Of a stretch of 64,000 bases of DNA, positions 44,867 through 53,455 are shown one piece after another (within the stretch, counting starts at the first letter, position 1; the number at the start of each line of letters is the position of its first letter). Under the pieces are notes generated by a model that ran no database searches, was not told the origin of the DNA, and was given only the letters and a program-made list of their open reading frames with translations. Source of the DNA: Halomonas gemina (lineage in GTDB: Bacteria; Pseudomonadota; Gammaproteobacteria; Pseudomonadales; Halomonadaceae); the NCBI RefSeq assembly GCF_023554995.1, contig NZ_JAMJPK010000002.1, positions 62,001-126,000 on the forward strand. The letters run 5' to 3'. Both the position numbers and the translations under genes were made by a program.

Positions 44867-46340
44867 GCAGCAGCGCCGGGGGCTCGTCGCCGGCCAGCGT
44901 CAGCGTCAGCGTCTCGCCCTCGGCCTCGAGCCGCGGCACGGCGGGGAGCTGCTCGGGCCGCGAGTGGTTGAGGATCACCGCCAGGCGCAGCAACCGCGCC
45001 AGGCGGGCGTGGGGACGGCGTTCCGACTCGGGCAGGGCCTGCCACTCCTTGACCGGGAACTTGCGACGGTGGGCGCGCACCAGGAAGGCCAGCAGGCGCT
45101 GCTCGGGACGCGAGAAGCCGGCCAGGTCGGAGTACTCCAGCAGGTAGGCGCCATGGCGATGGAACTGGCTGTGGGAGATGGCCAGGCCGATCTCGTGCAG
45201 TCGGCTGCCCCAGTCGAGGAAGCGCGCCTGGTCGTCGTCGAGGCCCCAGGCATCGCGCACCTGGTCGAGCAGGGCACCGGCGGTGGCCGCCACGTTGTCG
45301 GCCTGCCGGCCGTCCACCTGGTAGTTGCGGGCCAGGCCGTCCAGGGTCTTGAGGCGCGAGTCCTCGGGACTGTTGCGCCCCACCATGTCGTAGAGCACCC
45401 CCTCGCGCAGGGCCCCGTCGGCATAGCGCATTCGCTCCAGGTCGAAGGCCTCGAAGATCGCGCCGAGGATCGCCACCCCGGCCGGAAAGACCCGCGAGCG
45501 GTCGGCCTTGAGCCCCTCCATGGCCACCTTGTCGAGCTTCTTGCACTTGATCAGGCGCTTGCGCAGGGCGGCCAGGCCGGTGCGGGTGATCATCCCCTCC
45601 GGGACATCCCCGGCGGCCGCGATCACCGCGGCCGCCGCCTTGATGGTGCCGCTGGAGCCCACCGGGTCGGCCCAGCCCAGACGCTGGTAGGGGCGCTGGA
45701 TGTTGGCCAGTTCCGAGAGGGCAGCGAGCTCCGCCTTGCGCATGCGCTTCTCGCTGATCTCGCCCCCCTCGAAGAAGCGGCGGGTGAAGGTCACGCAGCC
45801 CATGCGCAGGCTCTCCAGCGCCAGGGGCTCGAAGCGCTCGCCGATGATGAACTCCGTGGAGCCGCCGCCGATGTCGACGATCAGCCGGCGGCCGTCCTCG
45901 GCCAGGGCGTGGGCCGCACCCAGGTAGATCAGGCGGGCCTCCTCGCGGCCGGCGATGATCTCGATGCGGTGGCCGAGCAGGGCCTCGGCGCGCTCGATCA
46001 GCGCCTGGCTGTTGGTCGCATCGCGCAGCGCGTTGGTGCCCACCACCCGCAGGTGGCCTGGGGTGATGTCCTCGAGGAAGGGGGCGAAGCGGGCCAGGCA
46101 GTCCAGGGCGCGCTGCATCGCCGCCTCGCCGAGCCGGCCGTCGTCGTCGAGGCCGGCGGCCAGCTGGACCTTCTCGCCGAGGCGGGCCACTACCTGCAGG
46201 CGGTCGTCCCGGTAGTTGGCCACCAGCAGGTGGAAGCTGTTGGAGCCGAGGTCGATGGCGGCGAGCCGGGTGGGATCGCCGGCCACGGCAGCCGGAAGCG
46301 GGTTGGCAGCGGAGGGCGCCGGGTCCTGTGGCGAGGTCAT
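44799..46340 (-). CDS. ppx: Exopolyphosphatase
   Basis: Processive exopolyphosphatase of the Ppx/GppA family; 513 residues. The ASKHA-fold phosphate-1 motif is AAIDLGSNSFHLLVA, followed by the catalytic-region EEARLIYLGAAHAL and the phosphate-2 motif IVDIGGGSTEFI. The C-terminal half contains the HD-like helical domain (SRLHEIGLAISHSQFHRHGAY). The ATG at 46340 has an AAGGAAC site. Convergent with tilS (68-bp overlap) and divergent from rho; its partner ppk1 is 7 kb away. Confidence 0.95.
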   Translation of the reverse strand: MTSPQDPAPSAANPLPAAVAGDPTRLAAIDLGSNSFHLLVANYRDDRLQVVARLGEKVQLAAGLDDDGRLGEAAMQRALDCLARFAPFLEDITPGHLRVVGTNALRDATNSQALIERAEALLGHRIEIIAGREEARLIYLGAAHALAEDGRRLIVDIGGGSTEFIIGERFEPLALESLRMGCVTFTRRFFEGGEISEKRMRKAELAALSELANIQRPYQRLGWADPVGSSGTIKAAAAVIAAAGDVPEGMITRTGLAALRKRLIKCKKLDKVAMEGLKADRSRVFPAGVAILGAIFEAFDLERMRYADGALREGVLYDMVGRNSPEDSRLKTLDGLARNYQVDGRQADNVAATAGALLDQVRDAWGLDDDQARFLDWGSRLHEIGLAISHSQFHRHGAYLLEYSDLAGFSRPEQRLLAFLVRAHRRKFPVKEWQALPESERRPHARLARLLRLAVILNHSRPEQLPAVPRLEAEGETLTLTLAGDEPPALLLNDLEQEAAYQQAADFPLVLRG

Positions 46341-46782
46341 GGCAGTTCCTTCGGATCGGTCAGGGGCAAGGGTGCGCGGCGCTCCCGGTCGTGTCAATTG
46401 TCGCGGGTCCCGGGGCTTGCGTTCGCTCGCCGCCTTGACTAGTATCGGGTCGTTCGCCTGTTCCGAATGCTTCCCGACCGTCTCGCGGCGATCCCGTCAC
46501 GGTCAGTTTCCAAGTCGTCAGACAGCCCACTGCTTCAGCCCGCGATCCCGGCCGCCTGGCCCGGACCCGCAGGTCAGGCGAAAACGAACCTGCTTCCTCG
46601 CTTCCGATATCGGCCCGGCAACCCCAGAGTGCGGTCGCCCGCCCTTGGCCATACGATGCAGCATGACGAGAGGTAGCCTGTCCGGGCTCTGAACGCATCC
46701 ACAGGGCGTCATCGTCTCGCCTCCTGTCTTTCCTCACGGCGCACTGCCGCCCGGCTTCCACGAGCGAATTCTGAACACACCG
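46341..46782 (+). other. ppx-rho intergenic region (442 bp): rho leader
   Basis: No convincing gene is present; trxA, often found before rho, is not here. The region holds a good promoter (46417-46445) and then ~330 nt of leader rich in C and pyrimidines (for example CCTCCTGTCTTTCCTCA shortly before the start). Rho autoregulates by terminating in its own leader in enteric bacteria, and this composition would suit that. Confidence 0.6.
46417..46445 (+). promoter_or_regulatory. Candidate rho promoter
   Basis: TTGCGT (46417-46422), exactly 17 bp, TAGTAT (46440-46445). Predicted start near 46452, leaving a leader of about 330 nt. A TTGACT overlaps the -10 region but has no matching -10 of its own. 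Confidence 0.55.
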
Positions 46783-48042
<1,260 letters not shown>

Positions 48043-48062
48043 TCGGTATCGGGCAGTGAGCG

Positions 48063-48092
48063 AAGGGGCGGCATGCTATGCTGCCCCTTTCG
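48063..48092 (+). terminator. Terminator after rho
   Basis: AAGGGGCGGCA (48063-48073) pairs with TGCTGCCCCTT (48079-48089) through 11 positions with one G·U pair, followed by TCGTC. It lies 20 bp after the rho stop and 25 bp before ubiD. Confidence 0.65.
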
Positions 48093-48116
48093 TCATTCTG
48101 GAACCGGGAAATCCGA

Positions 48117-49610
48117 ATGAAGTACAAGGACCTGCGCGAGTTCATCGCGGTGCTCGAGGCCCAGGGCGAACTCAAGCGCATCACCGCCGAGGTCGACCCC
48201 TACCTCGAGATCACCGAGATCTGCGACCGCACCCTGCGCGCCGGAGGGCCGGCGCTGCTGTTCGAGAACGTCAAGGGCCACACCATGCCGCTGCTCGGCA
48301 ACCTCTTCGGCACGCCGCAGCGGGTGGCCATGGGCATGGGCCAGGACTCGGTCGCGGCACTGCGCGAGGTGGGGGAACTGCTCGCCTTCCTCAAGGAGCC
48401 CGAGCCGCCCAAGGGGTTCCGCGACGCCTGGAGCAAGCTGCCGATCTTCAAGCAGGTGATGAGCATGGGGCCGAAGACGGTGCGCTCGGCGCCGGTGCAG
48501 GCTCTCGCCTACGAGGGGGAGGAGGTCGACCTCGACCGCCTGCCGATCCAGCACTGCTGGCCGGGTGACGCCGCGCCGCTGGTCACCTGGCCGCTGGTAA
48601 TCACCAAAGGGCCGCACAAGAGCCGCCAGAACCTGGGGATCTACCGCCAGCAGAAGCTCGGCAGGAACCGCCTGATCATGCGCTGGCTCTCCCATCGCGG
48701 CGGCGCCCTGGACTTCCAGGAGTTCCAGAAGGCCCACCCCGGCGAGCCCTTCCCGGTGGCGGTGGCGCTGGGCGCTGACCCGGCCACCATCCTCGGCGCG
48801 GTGACCCCGGTGCCCGACAGCCTCTCCGAGTACGCCTTCGCCGGGCTCCTGAGAGGCTCGCGCACCGAGCTTGTCAGCTGCGGCCATGCCGACCTCCAGG
48901 TGCCGGCCTCGGCGGAGATCATCCTCGAGGGATTCATCTATCCCGACGACATGGCTCCGGAGGGCCCCTACGGCGACCATACCGGCTACTACAACGAGGT
49001 CGAGCGGTTCCCGGTGTTCACGGTGACGCGCATGACCATGCGCGAGGATGCCATCTACCACTCCACCTACACCGGCCGCCCGCCCGACGAGCCGGCGATC
49101 CTGGGGCTCGCCCTCAACGAGGTGTTCGTGCCCATCCTGCGTCGCCAGTTCCCCGAGATCGTCGACTTCTACCTGCCGCCGGAGGGGTGCTCCTACCGCA
49201 TGGCGGTGGTGACCATGAAGAAGCAGTACCCGGGCCACGCCAAGCGGGTGATGATGGGCGTGTGGAGCTTCCTGCGCCAGTTCATGTACACCAAGTTCGT
49301 GGTGGTGCTCGACGACGACGTCTGTGCCCGGGACTGGAAGGACGTGATCTGGGCCATCACCACGCGCATGGACCCCGCCCGGGATACCGTGATGGTGGAG
49401 AACACCCCCATCGACTACCTGGATTTCGCCTCCCCCGTGGCCGGCCTCGGCTCCAAGATGGGCCTGGATGCCACCAGCAAGTGGCCCGGCGAGACCGACC
49501 GCGAGTGGGGCACGCCCATCGTCATGGACGAGGCCGTCAAGGCCCGCGTCAGCGAGCGCTGGAACGAGCTGGGCATCGATCTCCCCGACACACACCCTGA
49601 CAACGCATGA
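48117..49610 (+). CDS. ubiD: 4-hydroxy-3-polyprenylbenzoate decarboxylase
   Basis: Prenyl-FMN-dependent decarboxylase of ubiquinone biosynthesis; 497 residues. It starts [20 protein letters not shown]. Typical UbiD segments are [34 protein letters not shown] with the prenyl-FMN-site residues, [16 protein letters not shown] with the catalytic Glu region, and [19 protein letters not shown]. The ATG at 48117 is used in place of an upstream one at 48078 inside the terminator hairpin. fre follows 7 bp later, the conserved ubiD-fre pairing. Confidence 0.96.
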   Translation: MKYKDLREFIAVLEAQGELKRITAEVDPYLEITEICDRTLRAGGPALLFENVKGHTMPLLGNLFGTPQRVAMGMGQDSVAALREVGELLAFLKEPEPPKGFRDAWSKLPIFKQVMSMGPKTVRSAPVQALAYEGEEVDLDRLPIQHCWPGDAAPLVTWPLVITKGPHKSRQNLGIYRQQKLGRNRLIMRWLSHRGGALDFQEFQKAHPGEPFPVAVALGADPATILGAVTPVPDSLSEYAFAGLLRGSRTELVSCGHADLQVPASAEIILEGFIYPDDMAPEGPYGDHTGYYNEVERFPVFTVTRMTMREDAIYHSTYTGRPPDEPAILGLALNEVFVPILRRQFPEIVDFYLPPEGCSYRMAVVTMKKQYPGHAKRVMMGVWSFLRQFMYTKFVVVLDDDVCARDWKDVIWAITTRMDPARDTVMVENTPIDYLDFASPVAGLGSKMGLDATSKWPGETDREWGTPIVMDEAVKARVSERWNELGIDLPDTHPDNA

Positions 49611-49617
49611 GGCACGC

Positions 49618-50397
49618 ATGACGCCAAGGACCCTGACCTGCCTGGTCACCGAGGTCGAGGACCTCACCCCGGACGTCTTCCGCGTCCAGCTGGAGGGCCG
49701 GCCCGAGGCCGTGGCCCATGATCCCGGCCAGTACCTGGAGCTCAAGCTCGACGACGAGACCTGGGTGCCGTTCTCCATCGCCAATGCCCACGGCGGCGAT
49801 GGCGGGATCGAGCTGCACATCCAGCACTGGCCCGAGCGGGAGAACTCCGCCCGGCTGCGCGAGCTGATGCAGGTGGCCGAGCGCTTGACCCTGCGCCTGC
49901 CCGGCGGTGACTGCATCCTCGACCCCGACAGTACGCGTCCGCTGCTGCTGGTCGCCGCGGGGACCGGCTTTTCCCAGATGAAGGCGATCGTCGAGGCGGC
50001 GCTGCACGACGATCCAGAGCGCGAGATCGACCTCTGGTGGGCGGCCCGCGAGCGTCGCGACCTCTACCTGGAGCGCCTGCCCCGGGAGTGGGCGGAGGGC
50101 CATGCCAATGTCCGCTTCCATGCCGTGACCGAGGTCGCGCCCGAGGAAGCCATGGCAGGGGAGCGGGTCATCGGCCACCGCGGCCGCATCGACCATGCCC
50201 TGGCCGTGAGCCTCGATGACGTCTCGGGGCATGACGTCTATATCTCCGGCTCGCCGGGCATGGTCTACGCCTGCGTGGACGTGCTGGCCTCGCTGGGCCT
50301 CGAGGCCTCGCGGGTCTTCTCGGATGTCTTCGCCTATGCGCCGCGGGACCCCATCGTGCCCACCGCGGGCAGCCTGGTGAGGGAGGGGCGGCCATGA
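49618..50397 (+). CDS. fre: NAD(P)H-flavin reductase
   Basis: Ferredoxin-reductase-fold flavin reductase; 259 residues, about 25 more than E. coli Fre. The flavin-binding barrel motif is WVPFSIANA (the RxYS-type motif altered to PFSIA as in Fre), and the NAD(P)H domain has LLLVAAGTGFSQMKAIVE and DLWWAARERRDLYL, ending with YISGSPGMVYAC. In this neighbourhood reduced flavin may serve the UbiD/UbiX system, which is inference. The final ATGA overlaps the folM start. Confidence 0.92.
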   Translation: MTPRTLTCLVTEVEDLTPDVFRVQLEGRPEAVAHDPGQYLELKLDDETWVPFSIANAHGGDGGIELHIQHWPERENSARLRELMQVAERLTLRLPGGDCILDPDSTRPLLLVAAGTGFSQMKAIVEAALHDDPEREIDLWWAARERRDLYLERLPREWAEGHANVRFHAVTEVAPEEAMAGERVIGHRGRIDHALAVSLDDVSGHDVYISGSPGMVYACVDVLASLGLEASRVFSDVFAYAPRDPIVPTAGSLVREGRP

Positions 50398-51107
50398 GCG
50401 CCTCGCCGATCCTGATCACCGGCGGCGCCCAGCGCCTGGGCCGCCACTGTGCCGAGCGCCTGCGTGACGACGGCCACCCGGTGATCATCAGCTATCGCCG
50501 CGAGCGCCCCGAACTGGACGCGCTGCGCGAGCGGGGCATCGTCACCCTCTCGGCCGACTTCGCGACGGAGGCGGGCATCCTCGACTTTCTCGCGCGACTC
50601 CAGGCCGAGACGACATCGCTGCGGGCCATCGTCCACAACGCCAGCGACTGGGCGCCGGACTCCAGCGGCCCTGAGGCGGGGGCCACCTTCGAGCGGCTGT
50701 TCCGCATCCACATGCTCGCGCCCTACCTGATCAACCTGCACGCCCGGGCGCTGCTCGAGGCCTGCAGCGAGCCCCAGCGCGACATCGTGCACATGACCGA
50801 CTACGTGGTGCAGAAGGGCTCAAGAAAACACGCCGCCTATGCCGCCACCAAGGCGGGGCTGGACAACCTGACGCTGTCGTTCGCCGCCATGTACGCCCCG
50901 ACGATCCAGGTCAATGCCATCGCCCCGGCGCTGATCATGCTGGGCGAGGGCGATGACGAGGCCTACGCCGAGAAGGCCCGCGCCAAGTCCGCCATGGAGA
51001 TGATCCCTGGCCCCGGCGTGATCTACCAGAGCCTGCGCTACCTGCTCGACAACCGCTACGTCACCGGCGTGACCCTGCCGGTGGACGGCGGGCGCCACCT
51101 GCGCTGA
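50394..51107 (+). CDS. folM: Dihydromonapterin reductase (FolM-like SDR)
   Basis: Short-chain dehydrogenase of 237 residues. The NADPH-binding ITGGAQRLGRHCAE is FolM-like rather than FabG-like. The catalytic Tyr-x3-Lys is in HAAYAATKAGLDNL, with MTDYVVQKGS before it, and the C-terminal PGPGVIYQSLRYLLDNRYVTG is close to FolM. FolM reduces dihydromonapterin to tetrahydromonapterin and has side activity on dihydrofolate. It overlaps fre by 4 bp. Confidence 0.87.
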   Translation: MSASPILITGGAQRLGRHCAERLRDDGHPVIISYRRERPELDALRERGIVTLSADFATEAGILDFLARLQAETTSLRAIVHNASDWAPDSSGPEAGATFERLFRIHMLAPYLINLHARALLEACSEPQRDIVHMTDYVVQKGSRKHAAYAATKAGLDNLTLSFAAMYAPTIQVNAIAPALIMLGEGDDEAYAEKARAKSAMEMIPGPGVIYQSLRYLLDNRYVTGVTLPVDGGRHLR

Positions 51108-51190
51108 GCCTGCGACCATCGGTGCCGTGCCGGATGCTGCCATCTTCGCTAGAATGCGGCCCTACCCTGACACGATACGAGGAGCGACAC

Positions 51191-51319
51191 ATGGCGGGAC
51201 ACGACACGAACTTCAAAGACGACAGCGGCCTGCTGTCCGTGGTGCTCGGCCTGGTGGTGCTGGTGGCCATGAGCTGCCTGCCGGCCACCATCGGCTGGTA
51301 CCAGCTGTTCGCCGGCTGA
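51191..51319 (+). CDS. 42-residue single-pass membrane microprotein
   Basis: A very small protein with a charged N-terminus (MAGHDTNFKDDSG), one hydrophobic helix (LLSVVLGLVVLVAMSCLPA, about 14-32) and a short tail TIGWYQLFAG. The ribosome-binding site is ACGAGGAG, 6 nt before the ATG. A TAGAAT at 51150-51155 could be its -10. It sits between folM and the DAHP synthase leader, with no overlapping gene to explain the open frame. Family and function are not recognised. Confidence 0.6.
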   Translation: MAGHDTNFKDDSGLLSVVLGLVVLVAMSCLPATIGWYQLFAG

Positions 51320-51383
51320 GCGGACGACCCTTGCCAGCCATGCCGCAATGCGGCAGGATGAGACGAGACCTCAGGAGCGACCC

Positions 51384-51509
51384 ATGTCCATGACCCGCCG
51401 TGCCCAGCCCGAACTTTGCGTTGCCCGCAGTGGCAGCGTGGCGTTCGTGGTGCGCGGCGACTGGTATGGCTATTGGTTTATTCCCGGGGTGCCCGTGGCC
51501 ATGTCCTGA
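51384..51509 (+). CDS. Leader peptide 1 (Trp/Tyr/Phe-rich) upstream of DAHP synthase
   Basis: A 41-codon ORF with an AGGAGCGACCC ribosome-binding site. Codons 27-32 read Trp-Tyr-Gly-Tyr-Trp-Phe (51462-51479), a density of aromatic codons far above its surroundings. The rest is unremarkable and ends PGVPVAMS. A strong hairpin terminator follows 52 nt after the stop. It is read as a regulatory peptide by analogy with the trp and phe leaders; there is no direct proof of translation. Confidence 0.6.
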   Translation: MSMTRRAQPELCVARSGSVAFVVRGDWYGYWFIPGVPVAMS

Positions 51510-51560
51510 GCGCAAGACGCGACATCGCCGGGAGGCACCCCCCATCAGGGCCGCCTCCGC

Positions 51561-51603
51561 CAGAACCCCCGGACGGCTGCCCCGCCCGGGGGTTCTGCGT
51601 TTC
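51561..51603 (+). terminator. Intrinsic terminator (attenuator) between the two leader peptides
   Basis: CAGAACCCCCGG (51561-51572) and CCGGGGGTTCTG (51586-51597) form a perfect 12-bp stem with a 13-nt loop, followed by CGTTTC. It stands between leader peptide 1 and leader peptide 2, upstream of the structural gene, where a terminator makes sense only as an attenuator or as the end of the upstream transcript. Confidence 0.7.
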
Positions 51604-51642
51604 ACGGCCCCGACCACACAATTGACATCCAGGAGAGAGACC

Positions 51643-51801
51643 ATGACCGCACCCATCGCCATCCGCCAGACCCCGGGCTTCGCGGGCTATTACGGCTATT
51701 GGCGATTTAGCGAGCTGCGGTCGGCTCACCCCGCCACGCCCGGCCGTAGCGAGATCGGTGGCACCCGACCGACACGATGTATGACCGCTATCCGGAGTTG
51801 A
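51643..51801 (+). CDS. Leader peptide 2 (Phe/Tyr/Trp-rich) upstream of DAHP synthase
   Basis: A 52-codon ORF with an excellent CAGGAGAGAGACC ribosome-binding site. Codons 13-22 read Phe-Ala-Gly-Tyr-Tyr-Gly-Tyr-Trp-Arg-Phe (51679-51708). The Tyr-Gly-Tyr-Trp core is shared with leader peptide 1 at both protein and DNA level, suggesting duplication. The remainder is low-complexity and ends 7 nt before the DAHP synthase ATG. A 7-bp hairpin lies just after the aromatic codons. Confidence 0.6.
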   Translation: MTAPIAIRQTPGFAGYYGYWRFSELRSAHPATPGRSEIGGTRPTRCMTAIRS

Positions 51802-51808
51802 TGACGCC

Positions 51809-52873
51809 ATGAACGCTTCCCTTGCCGCCGCCCCCCTGACCGAGCCCCTGCACTCTGCCGCCAACCCGGCCCGGCCGCTGCCCACTCCCGGGGAGCTGCG
51901 CCGCGAGCTGCCGCTTTCATCGAAACTGGCGGCCCGCATCGACGCCCAGCGCCGAGCCATCCACGAGATCCTCGCCGGCCACGATGACCGCCTGCTGGTG
52001 GTGGTCGGCCCCTGCTCCATCCACGATCCCGAGGCGGCCCTGGAGTACGCTCGCCGCCTGGCCGCGCTGGCGCCACGGGTGGAGGACCGGCTGCTCCTGG
52101 TGATGCGCGTCTACGTCGAGAAGCCGCGCACCACCGTGGGCTGGAAGGGGCTGGCCTACGACCCCGACCTCGATGGCAGTGGCGATATGGCCCGCGGCCT
52201 GGAGGTATCACGGCGGCTGATGCGCGAGGTGGCCGAGCTGGGGCTGCCGGTGGCCACCGAGCTGCTGCAGCCGATGCTGGCACCTTATCTCGAAGACCTG
52301 CTCTCCTGGGTGGCCATCGGCGCCCGTACCACCGAGTCGCAGCCGCACCGCGAGCTGGCCAGCGGCCTCGATGCCGCGGTGGGCTTCAAGAACGCCACCG
52401 GCGGTGACATCGGCGTGGCGCTGGATGCCATGCGCGCCGCGGCGCATTCGCACGGCCACTTCGGGCTGGATGAAGCAGGGCGCCCGGTGATCCGCGAGAC
52501 CGCGGGCAACCCGCACACCCAGTTGGTGCTGCGCGGCGGTCACGGCGAGCCCAACTACCAGGCCCCCCACGTTCAGGCGGCGCGCCGCGCCCTGGAGGAG
52601 GCCGGCCTGTCGCCGCGGCTGATGGTCGACTGCAGCCACGCCAACGCGCGCAAGGACCATCGCCGCCAGAGCGAGGTGCTGCTCGATGTGCTGGCCCAGC
52701 GCCAGGCCGGCGAGACGGCGCTGGCGGGGCTGATGCTGGAGAGCCATCTCCACGAGGGCAAGCAGGCGCTTGCGCCCGGTCGGCTGCGCCCTGGGGTCTC
52801 GGTCACCGACGCCTGCATCGGCTGGGAGACCACCGAACACCTGCTGCTCACGGCCGCCGAGCGTCTGCGTTAG
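51809..52873 (+). CDS. 3-deoxy-7-phosphoheptulonate synthase (class I, AroF/G/H type)
   Basis: First enzyme of the shikimate pathway, condensing phosphoenolpyruvate and erythrose 4-phosphate; 354 residues, AroFGH-like. Motifs: RLLVVVGPCSIHDPEAALEY, VMRVYVEKPRTTVGWKG, GARTTESQPHRELASG, GFKNATGGDIGVA, LRGGHGEPNY and VDCSHANARKDHRRQ. Which aromatic amino acid inhibits it cannot be told from sequence alone, so no letter is assigned. The ATG overlaps the stop of an 11-codon ORF (51777-51812) in ATGA fashion. The leader suggests expression is tuned to aromatic amino acid supply. Confidence 0.94.
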   Translation: MNASLAAAPLTEPLHSAANPARPLPTPGELRRELPLSSKLAARIDAQRRAIHEILAGHDDRLLVVVGPCSIHDPEAALEYARRLAALAPRVEDRLLLVMRVYVEKPRTTVGWKGLAYDPDLDGSGDMARGLEVSRRLMREVAELGLPVATELLQPMLAPYLEDLLSWVAIGARTTESQPHRELASGLDAAVGFKNATGGDIGVALDAMRAAAHSHGHFGLDEAGRPVIRETAGNPHTQLVLRGGHGEPNYQAPHVQAARRALEEAGLSPRLMVDCSHANARKDHRRQSEVLLDVLAQRQAGETALAGLMLESHLHEGKQALAPGRLRPGVSVTDACIGWETTEHLLLTAAERLR

Positions 52874-52941
52874 CCCTGTACCCTGGGTGGTGATGTCGGG
52901 ATAATGCCGTCGATTGCCGATTCGCCACCCAGGAGAGCGCC

Positions 52942-53454
52942 ATGCCGTTCCAGTTCGAGGACCACGACCCCGAGACCTATCGCCGCAAGGGGCGTTTCAT
53001 CAGCCTGGCCATGGCCGGCCAGCTGATCGTCTTCGGGCTGGTTTTTGTCCAGCTGCTGCAGGCCGCCTTCGAGGGCGGTTTCTGGCTCAACGTGCTGGGC
53101 GTGCTGCTGGGGCTGGTCGCGACCAGCCTGGTGTTCGCGGTGCTGCGCGAGCGCCCCTGGATGGTCGAGGTACGCTATGTCTGGCAGCTCAAGCACCAAC
53201 TGTCCCGGGTCAGCGGCTACCTGCCGGCACTGCGCCGTGGCATGGCGGAGGGCAATGACACGGCGCTGGCGGTGCTCGCCTTCTACCACCAGGGCATGGC
53301 CCAGCTCGCCGAGCTCAACGGCCGCACCCTGGACGACGATGCCGAGTTGCTCGCCGAGCGCGAGGTGGTGCAAGCCGCCCGTCGCGAGCGCGGCCTGCCC
53401 GAGCGCGTCTCCGGGCTCGACCCCCACGACCTGGATGCGTTCCGCAAGGGCTGA
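52942..53454 (+). CDS. DUF3087 family membrane protein
   Basis: A 170-residue protein with two membrane segments (about 22-42 and 48-67) and a long soluble C-terminal part (about 70-170) that is helical and charged. The N-terminal FEDHDPETYRRKGRFIS and the central WQLKHQLSRVSGYLPAL match the DUF3087 family as I recall it. The role is unknown. The start has an AGGAGAG site. Its stop is 1 bp from the ppk1 stop on the opposite strand. Confidence 0.75.
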   Translation: MPFQFEDHDPETYRRKGRFISLAMAGQLIVFGLVFVQLLQAAFEGGFWLNVLGVLLGLVATSLVFAVLRERPWMVEVRYVWQLKHQLSRVSGYLPALRRGMAEGNDTALAVLAFYHQGMAQLAELNGRTLDDDAELLAEREVVQAARRERGLPERVSGLDPHDLDAFRKG

Positions 53455-53455
53455 G

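Larger units (their letters stand above)
51320..51808 (+). promoter_or_regulatory. DAHP synthase leader region with tandem attenuator-like peptides
   Basis: Region of 489 bp holding, in order: a weak promoter (TTGCCA at 51331-51336, 17 bp, CAGGAT at 51354-51359) whose spacer contains the palindrome TGCCGCA A TGCGGCA; leader peptide 1; a GGAGGC/GCCTCC hairpin (51531-51558); a strong terminator (51561-51597); leader peptide 2; and a CGGTCGG/CCGACCG hairpin (51718-51771) inside leader 2. The pattern fits attenuation by aromatic amino acids. Confidence 0.65.

Noticed and set aside
46467-46676. A 69-codon ORF in the rho leader as a possible leader peptide
   Set aside because: No ribosome-binding site and no unusual codon clustering; leader function of the DNA does not require it.
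51777-51812. An 11-codon ORF (Met-Tyr-Asp-Arg-Tyr...) overlapping the DAHP synthase start
   Set aside because: Not annotated as a gene: it has no ribosome-binding site of its own. It is mentioned in the leader finding because the ATGA overlap and two Tyr codons are suggestive.
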